From CAZOWL01 sp964583605 (GTDB lineage: Bacteria; Pseudomonadota; Gammaproteobacteria; Chromatiales; Chromatiaceae): a stretch of DNA of 10,237 nucleotides. Positions 6,532 through 10,237 of the stretch are shown in pieces. Positions within the stretch are counted from its first letter, which is position 1. Each line of letters opens with the position of its first letter. The translations under genes and the position numbers were made by a program. A model generated the notes under the pieces. The model ran no database searches. It was not told the origin of the DNA and saw only the letters and a program-made list of their open reading frames with translations. The DNA is taken from the NCBI GenBank assembly GCA_964583605.1, contig CAZOWL010000124.1:1-10237 (forward strand), in the 5' to 3' direction.

Positions 6532-6957
6532 ATGCTAACTGACGACTCGATCCTCATGCTCGACATCAGCCCGCTGGACAAGGCCGTCGAACGGTTGCGC
6601 GAAGGTCTCGCCCGCTACGCGCAGGATACCAGCGACACCCAGATACGCGACGGACTCATACAGCGCTTCGAATTCACCTACGAGCTGAGCCACAAGACGC
6701 TGCGGCGCTATCTGTCTGCCACGGTGCCATCGCCCGATGCGATTCACGCCCTGACCTTCGCAGATTTGATCCGTGCCGGCAGCGACCAGGGCCTGTTGCG
6801 GGGCGACTGGCCGAAGTGGCGTGGATATCGGGAAATGCGGGCAAGAAGCAGCCACACCTATGACGAGGACACGGCATTAGAGGTCGTCGCCGGTATCCCG
6901 GAGTTCCTGTTCGAAGCCGAGCACCTCCGCGATGAGATCGCGCGTCGCTTGTCGTGA
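6532..6957 (+). CDS. HEPN family toxin (HepT/HI0074-like nucleotidyltransferase substrate-binding protein)
   Basis: This helical protein of about 141 aa matches the HI0074/HepT type of HEPN domain. Motifs include DGLIQRFEFTYELSHKTLRRYL (about 40-61), a FADLIR helix, and R103-x4-H108-x-Y110 (RARSSHTY), the RNase active-site signature of HEPN toxins. All catalytic residues are present. In HEPN/MNT modules the toxin cleaves RNA and is neutralised when the partner nucleotidyltransferase adds AMP to the Tyr of this motif. The next gene encodes that partner and overlaps by 4 bp (GTGA). The start is uncertain: ATGs at 6514, 6532 and 6556 are in frame and none has a strong ribosome binding site; 6532 or 6556 fits the family length. 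It sits directly after the truncated NDH-2 frame, consistent with arrival by transfer. Confidence 0.88.
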   Translation: MLTDDSILMLDISPLDKAVERLREGLARYAQDTSDTQIRDGLIQRFEFTYELSHKTLRRYLSATVPSPDAIHALTFADLIRAGSDQGLLRGDWPKWRGYREMRARSSHTYDEDTALEVVAGIPEFLFEAEHLRDEIARRLS

Positions 6958-7310
6958 GCGCCGACCCTCGGCACACCCCGCCCATCGCAATCGCACCCGA
7001 GCACCTGGCCATCGTGCGCGGTATCTTGCGCCGGCATGTGCCCGGGTCCGCGGTTTGGGCCTTCGGCTCCCGTGCTGCTGGAACCGCGCGCTGCTACTCG
7101 GACCTTGATCTTGCCGTCATCAGCGACGAGCCGATGTCCATCGATGCCCTTGCCACCCTCAAGGAGGCCTTCGCGGACTCCGATCTGCCCTGGACCGTGG
7201 ACGTCGTGGACTGGGCGGGCATCAGCGATCGCTTCCGCCGCATCATCGAGCGTCAGCGGGTGGTCTTGCAGGATGGGCACGGCGGCAAGAACCGTGGGCA
7301 AGCGGACTGA
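6954..7310 (+). CDS. MNT-type minimal nucleotidyltransferase antitoxin (MntA-like)
   Basis: This 118-aa protein carries the nucleotidyltransferase signature G38-S39-x10-D50-x-D52 (GSRAAGTARCYSDLDLAV), with a third acidic residue at about D83 (WTVDVVD). Thus the three metal-binding carboxylates of the active site are present. MNT proteins of this type transfer AMP from ATP to the HEPN toxin and so act as antitoxins. The GTG start at 6954 overlaps the toxin stop by 4 bp, so the pair is translationally coupled; toxin first, antitoxin second is the usual order for this module. The length is normal for the family, although the C-terminal tail is Gly/Lys-rich. Confidence 0.9.
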   Translation: MSADPRHTPPIAIAPEHLAIVRGILRRHVPGSAVWAFGSRAAGTARCYSDLDLAVISDEPMSIDALATLKEAFADSDLPWTVDVVDWAGISDRFRRIIERQRVVLQDGHGGKNRGQAD

Positions 7311-7394
7311 CCGCGAATAGGAAATCCAAACCGGCTTGAAGATCCAGGCAGTGATTGATCGCGGCGATACTGAGCCTGACCGCCGACCGCCCAG

Positions 7395-7520
7395 TTCGCG
7401 CTGCGCCAGGGCCCGTGGCTCGCTGCGAACATCGCCCGCTGCGGGCATCCCGGTCAAGGTGATCACGGAGCCGAGGACGGCGCTGTTCGGCGCCGCGTCA
7501 CAAGCCTTGGAAGGCCTGAG
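7395..7520 (+). pseudogene. Probable glucokinase C-terminal fragment, frameshifted
   Basis: One frame reads FALRQGPWLAANIAR (7395-7439). After a shift near 7440 the next frame reads GIPVKVITEPRTALFGAASQALE. Together they resemble the end of bacterial glucokinases, where a K-G-P/R-x-x-x-L-x-x-I-P-V segment precedes x-P-x-A-L-x-G-A-A and the C-terminus. No upstream kinase or sugar-binding domain is present, so only the last ~40 residues survive, with a frameshift. The match is short and made from memory of the family; it could be chance. Repeat copy B begins about 25 bp further on. Confidence 0.42.
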
Positions 7521-7543
7521 CGAACGACCGCGGGATGGATCTC

Positions 7544-7670
7544 CTTACCATGAAATTCGCGAAGCACGTTCGCTCCCTCGCCCTCTGGGAGAGGGTTGGG
7601 GTGAGGGAACGATCAGGGGCGAGGCGATCTTTCATCATCCGGGGTGGCTCGCCTCGCCCCATGATCGTTA
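7544..7670 (+). repeat. Dispersed palindromic repeat, copy B
   Basis: This copy is inverted relative to copy A at 2111-2237: 127 bp, about 8 mismatches, no gaps. The long hairpin is formed by 7608-7627 and 7649-7669 (20 bp, one bulged base). The GC-rich ccctctgggagaggg dyad is at 7579-7593. It lies 158 bp upstream of the EGKCG peptide gene. A RNA copy of the hairpin could act as a transcription barrier, insulating the peptide gene from readthrough. That role is inference. Confidence 0.85.
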
Positions 7671-7828
7671 GAAAGAAACGGACCTGCTGCGCGGTCTTGC
7701 TTAGCGCATCGTCACAAAGGCCGCGTCGAGACCCTGGGGCCCGGCACGAGCCACTGCACAATGCGAAGGCATGGCACGAGTCCACTCGCTTTTTGTTTCC
7801 TCACGTCATCATCGAACTGGAGTGATTT
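7671..7828 (+). promoter_or_regulatory. Upstream region of the EGKCG peptide gene
   Basis: This 158-bp stretch between repeat B and the peptide gene is the likely site of its own promoter. The word ggcacgag-ccact occurs at 7743-7755 and again (one base inserted) at 7773-7786, starts 30 bp apart, near three helical turns. A short T-run (about 7790-7794) follows. A ggag ribosome binding site (7819-7822) lies 6 bases before the ATG at 7829. The repeated word could be an operator pair. No confident sigma-70 -35/-10 pair is visible; an extracytoplasmic-function sigma promoter cannot be excluded. Confidence 0.35.
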
Positions 7829-8158
7829 ATGAACAACAAGACCCTGTTTTTCGCGACTCTCTCTGGTGCGGCCCTGGTTGGCAGCCTGGCGACCTTCACG
7901 CTCGCCCAGGCGTCGGACAACCCATTCGCGGCGCAGCCGCTGGACCGCGGCTACATGCAGCTCGCCGAGACCGAAGGCAAATGCGGTGAGGGCAAGTGTG
8001 GCGAAGGTAAGACCGCCGAAGGCAAGTGTGGCGAGGGTAAGGCTGCTGAAGGCAAGTGCGGCGAGGGTAAAGCCGCGGAAGGCAAGTGTGGCGAAGGCAA
8101 GGCAGACAAGGCCGCTGAAGGAAAATGCGGCGAAGGCAAGTGCGGCGGCGGCAATTAG
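7829..8158 (+). CDS. EGKCG-repeat secreted copper-binding RiPP precursor, HvfA/BufA2-like
   Basis: This 109-aa protein has a Sec signal peptide: charged start MNNK, a hydrophobic core through residue ~24, and a likely cut after Ala-Gln-Ala at 28. A short spacer DNPFAAQPLDRGYMQLAE follows. From residue 48 to the end it is built from EGKCG and EGKAA/EGKTA/EGKADKAA units with a mostly 10-residue period. There are seven EGKCG motifs and seven cysteines (52, 57, 67, 77, 87, 100, 105), all inside the motifs. Such proteins are the precursors in Hvf/bufferin-type systems, where a DUF692 enzyme with a DUF2063 partner modifies the motif cysteines so that the exported peptide binds copper. The enzymes at 4288-5995 are the obvious partners, though about 1.8 kb away. 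The gene is probably transcribed from its own promoter. It is not a random low-complexity ORF: it has a good ribosome binding site and a clean signal peptide. Confidence 0.9.
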   Translation: MNNKTLFFATLSGAALVGSLATFTLAQASDNPFAAQPLDRGYMQLAETEGKCGEGKCGEGKTAEGKCGEGKAAEGKCGEGKAAEGKCGEGKADKAAEGKCGEGKCGGGN

Positions 8159-8167
8159 CCGGGCCGT

Positions 8168-8210
8168 GTGACCGGGCAGCGTCCGGGCCCGGTCTTGTGA
8201 CCGGGCAGCG
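8168..8210 (+). terminator. Hairpin and 14-bp direct repeats after the peptide gene
   Basis: An 8-bp stem (gaccgggc 8170-8177 with gcccggtc 8187-8194, 9-base loop) lies 12 bp after the peptide stop codon. It could end transcription, but only a weak T-run follows. The word gtgaccgggcagcg occurs at 8168-8181 and again at 8197-8210, so alternative pairing with the same right arm is possible. The sequence is certain; terminator function is a guess. Confidence 0.4.
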
Positions 8211-8302
8211 ACGCGAGTCGTGCGGCATCGATCGATGTCGCCCACGCGGATGGCGATCCTTCGATCGTCCCTTCGACCGAGTCTCCGACAGCGGGAGTGA
8301 CC

Positions 8303-8911
8303 ATGCACCGTGAACGCGATGACAGACCCGGAGCCGGCCCCACGGCGGCGAGCCAACTGGCCGATTGGCATCGCTCGCTCGTGACCCGCCGCGCCTTTCT
8401 GGCCGGCCTCGCTGGCGTCCCGGCCGTCGCGCTGTTTGGGTCCGGCCCCGCGCGCGCCGTCGAAGCCGAGCTCGACGCGGAACACCGCTGGGCGCTGCTG
8501 GAGGCGGTCCAGGAACACCTCTTCCCCTCCGAGCCGGACAGCCCCGGGGCGCGCGAGATCCAGGCGCTGGCCTATCTGCGCTTCGTCGTCGGCGACACCA
8601 AGGTCGATGCCGAGGAACGCGGTTTCATCCTCGCCGGTACCGCCTGGCTCGAGGATCTGAGCCGGCAGCGGATGGCGGCCTCGTTTCTCGACCTGGACGA
8701 GGCGGGGCGCGAGGCGCTGCTCCGCCAAGTCGCCGCCAGCCCCCAAGGCGAGAACTGGCTCTCGACCCTGCTGCTCTATCTGATGGAGGCGCTGCTGACA
8801 GACCCGGCCTACGGCGGCAACCCCGATGGCATCGGCTGGCGCTGGCTGGAGCACACCCCCGGCTATCCGCGCCCGAGCGCCGCGACCATCTACCCGCGCC
8901 TGCCGCTGTGA
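8303..8911 (+). CDS. Gluconate 2-dehydrogenase subunit 3 family protein (Tat-exported)
   Basis: This 202-aa protein has a twin-arginine signal: TRRAFLAG at 28-35, a hydrophobic stretch and a likely cut at ARA near 52. The mature part (ALLEAVQEHLFPSEPDSPGAREIQALAYL, later GNPDGIGWRWLEHTPGYPRP) is the pattern of gluconate 2-dehydrogenase subunit 3. This small subunit escorts a GMC/FAD large subunit through the Tat system and supports its activity in the periplasm. The large subunit follows 24 bp downstream, so the pair forms an operon. I prefer the ATG at 8303 (ggga about 6 bases upstream) to the GTG at 8297. A cytochrome c subunit, often third in such operons, would lie outside the window. Confidence 0.9.
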   Translation: MHRERDDRPGAGPTAASQLADWHRSLVTRRAFLAGLAGVPAVALFGSGPARAVEAELDAEHRWALLEAVQEHLFPSEPDSPGAREIQALAYLRFVVGDTKVDAEERGFILAGTAWLEDLSRQRMAASFLDLDEAGREALLRQVAASPQGENWLSTLLLYLMEALLTDPAYGGNPDGIGWRWLEHTPGYPRPSAATIYPRLPL

Positions 8912-8935
8912 GGCCCGATCCATGAGGACCTCCCC

Positions 8936-10237
8936 ATGACCACCGATTGCGATGTCTGCATCATCGGCAGCGGCGCGGGCGGCGCGCCGGTCGCCTATAC
9001 GCTGGCCAAGGCGGGCAAGAGCGTCGTCGTGCTCGAGAAGGGCCCCTGGCTGCACGATGAGCATTTCTACAAGGACGAGCTGGCCTGCTGCCGGCGCAGC
9101 GTCTATACCCCGGAGCTGCGCCACGAGCAGCATGTGATCGAGGAGGCCGACGGCCAGGGCGGCTGGACGGCGACGCCCACCTCGGAGTCCGGCTGGGACT
9201 TCTGGAACGGCAACCTGGTCGGGGGCTCCAGCAACCTGATGAGCGGCTTCTTCCATCGGCTCAAGCCGGTGGACTTTCGCCAGCTCTCGGAGCTCGGACC
9301 GATCGACGGGGCCAACCGGGTCGACTGGCCGATCGACTACGCGGACCTCGAGCCCTACTACGATCGGGTCGAGCGCCTGATCGGGGTCTCGGGGCACGTC
9401 ACCCCGCGACCCGAGCCGCACCCGGCCCAGGAGCCGCGCTCCAGTGCCGACTTCCCCTATCCGCCCACCGCCGAGCATCCGATCTCGGCCTGGATCGACC
9501 GGGCCTGCGCGTCGCTCGGATTCCACTCATTGCGGGTGCCACGGGCCATCCTCTCGCGTCCCGATCGCGGGCGCCGGGCCTGCGAGTACTCGGGCTACTG
9601 CGGCAGCTTCGGCTGCGCCAGCGGCGCCAAGGGCGGTGCGCGGGCCGCCCTGCTCGAGCCGGCGGTCGCGACCGGCCGCTGCCAGATCCGCCCCAAGGCC
9701 AAGGTGCACCGCCTGCTGAGCGACCGTCGCGGCCGGGTCACGGCGGCCGCGTACGTCGATGCCGAGGGCCGCCTCCAGCAGGTCACCGCCAAGCGCTTCG
9801 TCGTCGCCTGTCAGGCGGTCGAGACCAGCCGCCTGCTGCTCAATTCGCCTGGGCCGCGCTTTCCCGGCGGGCTGGCCAACAACCACAGCCAGGTCGGGCG
9901 CAACCTCCTGTTCTCGGCCGGCGGCTCCGGATCCGGGGATCTCGAATACGCCCGCCTGACCACCGCGCAGGTCGGGCAGCTCAAGGTCATGGGTCCGTTC
10001 GTCAACCGCGCCCTCGATGACTGGTATCTGATCGAGGATGCGGACCTCGGCCCCGGTCGGCACAAGGGCGGCATCGTCGAGTTCCTGCTCGCCCACCCCA
10101 ATCCGACCGGCAAGGCCAACCGCGCCAAGTGGCGCGACGGCGAGCTGCTGTGGGGCCGGCCGTTGAAGCGGCGCCTGGAGAGCTGGTTTCGCACCGACCG
10201 GACGCTGCGCTTCGAGGTCTTCTGCGACTGGCTCCCG
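8936..10237 (+). CDS. GMC family FAD-dependent oxidoreductase, large subunit (partial)
   Basis: The first 434 residues are present and the frame is open at the window edge. The N-terminus has the FAD-binding Rossmann motif GSGAGGAPVAYTLAKAG (11-27) ending in VVVLEKG. NLVGGSSNLMSG (93-104) is the GMC cofactor-contact segment, and DWPIDYADLEPYYDRVE (130-146) is typical of the family. Residues 216-227 contain three cysteines (CEYSGYCGSFGC), in the region where FAD-dependent glucose and fructose dehydrogenases bind a 3Fe-4S cluster. VACQAVETSRLLLNS (about 272-286) is the conserved post-motif. The protein has no signal peptide and would be co-exported with the Tat-carrying subunit encoded just upstream. 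It oxidises a sugar, sugar acid or alcohol; the substrate is unknown. The start at 8936 has gagga 6 bases upstream. Confidence 0.92.
   Translation, partial: MTTDCDVCIIGSGAGGAPVAYTLAKAGKSVVVLEKGPWLHDEHFYKDELACCRRSVYTPELRHEQHVIEEADGQGGWTATPTSESGWDFWNGNLVGGSSNLMSGFFHRLKPVDFRQLSELGPIDGANRVDWPIDYADLEPYYDRVERLIGVSGHVTPRPEPHPAQEPRSSADFPYPPTAEHPISAWIDRACASLGFHSLRVPRAILSRPDRGRRACEYSGYCGSFGCASGAKGGARAALLEPAVATGRCQIRPKAKVHRLLSDRRGRVTAAAYVDAEGRLQQVTAKRFVVACQAVETSRLLLNSPGPRFPGGLANNHSQVGRNLLFSAGGSGSGDLEYARLTTAQVGQLKVMGPFVNRALDDWYLIEDADLGPGRHKGGIVEFLLAHPNPTGKANRAKWRDGELLWGRPLKRRLESWFRTDRTLRFEVFCDWLP

Noticed and set aside
7336..7671. 111-codon plus-strand frame as an intact gene
   Set aside because: Its second half is translation of repeat B (the RPLGEGWGEG signature), also read in copy A. 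The first half is only the glucokinase-like scrap.
7980..8155. EGKCG coding repeats as a CRISPR array or DNA-level tandem repeat element
   Set aside because: The units keep reading frame, differ mainly at synonymous positions, and have no unique spacers. They are coding repeats of a secreted peptide.
7712..9526. 604-codon open frame on the minus strand
   Set aside because: It runs antisense across the peptide gene, the Tat-subunit gene and part of the GMC gene. Its translation is Arg/Gly/Ala-rich with no family motifs; it arises from the GC-rich third positions of the real genes and the tandem repeat.

Overview
The window is GC-rich and reads like the chromosome of a gammaproteobacterium. 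The gene content (a DUF692/DUF2063 pair, an EGKCG-repeat peptide, a DUF3379-like fragment, a DUF2189 fragment, a two-subunit GMC dehydrogenase) fits purple sulfur bacteria of the Chromatiaceae or relatives. That placement is inference from gene types and base composition; there is no rRNA or other marker here.

Layout. 1-1046 has no intact gene: it holds a 22-bp perfect palindrome, a decayed DUF2934-like reading frame on the minus strand and a worn copy of a dispersed repeat. 1047-1742 is an intact C-factor-like short-chain dehydrogenase. 1748-2097 (minus) is a DUF2189 membrane-protein pseudogene missing its middle. Repeat copy A (2111-2237) abuts its start. 2393-3241 (minus) is an intact RibD C-terminal-type reductase. 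3361-3534 (minus) is the N-terminal stub of a DoxX protein. 3847-4068 is the N-terminal zinc-binding part of a DUF3379/anti-sigma-like protein. 4288-7310 is a tightly packed plus-strand cluster: DUF692 (HvfB/BufB-like), DUF2063 (HvfC/BufC-like), a truncated NDH-2-like flavoprotein, and a HEPN/MNT toxin-antitoxin pair. 7311-7828 holds a probable glucokinase scrap and repeat copy B, inverted relative to A. 7829-8158 encodes a secreted peptide with seven EGKCG motifs (HvfA/BufA2-like). 8303 to the window end encodes a Tat-exported gluconate 2-dehydrogenase subunit 3-like protein and a GMC/FAD dehydrogenase large subunit cut by the window edge.

The main biological system is a copper-binding RiPP locus of the Hvf/bufferin type: precursor (7829-8158), MNIO modifying enzyme (4288-5166) and partner protein (5159-5995). 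Unusually, the precursor lies about 1.8 kb downstream of the enzymes, separated by a toxin-antitoxin module, gene fragments and a repeat. Two other types of gene that often accompany such loci, DoxX and an anti-sigma-like protein, are present only as stubs. The enzymes and precursor look intact, so the pathway may still work in trans, but the neighbourhood has been heavily rearranged. Two 94%-identical inverted repeats bracket the 5.3-kb segment that carries the enzymes and are a plausible substrate for rearrangement.
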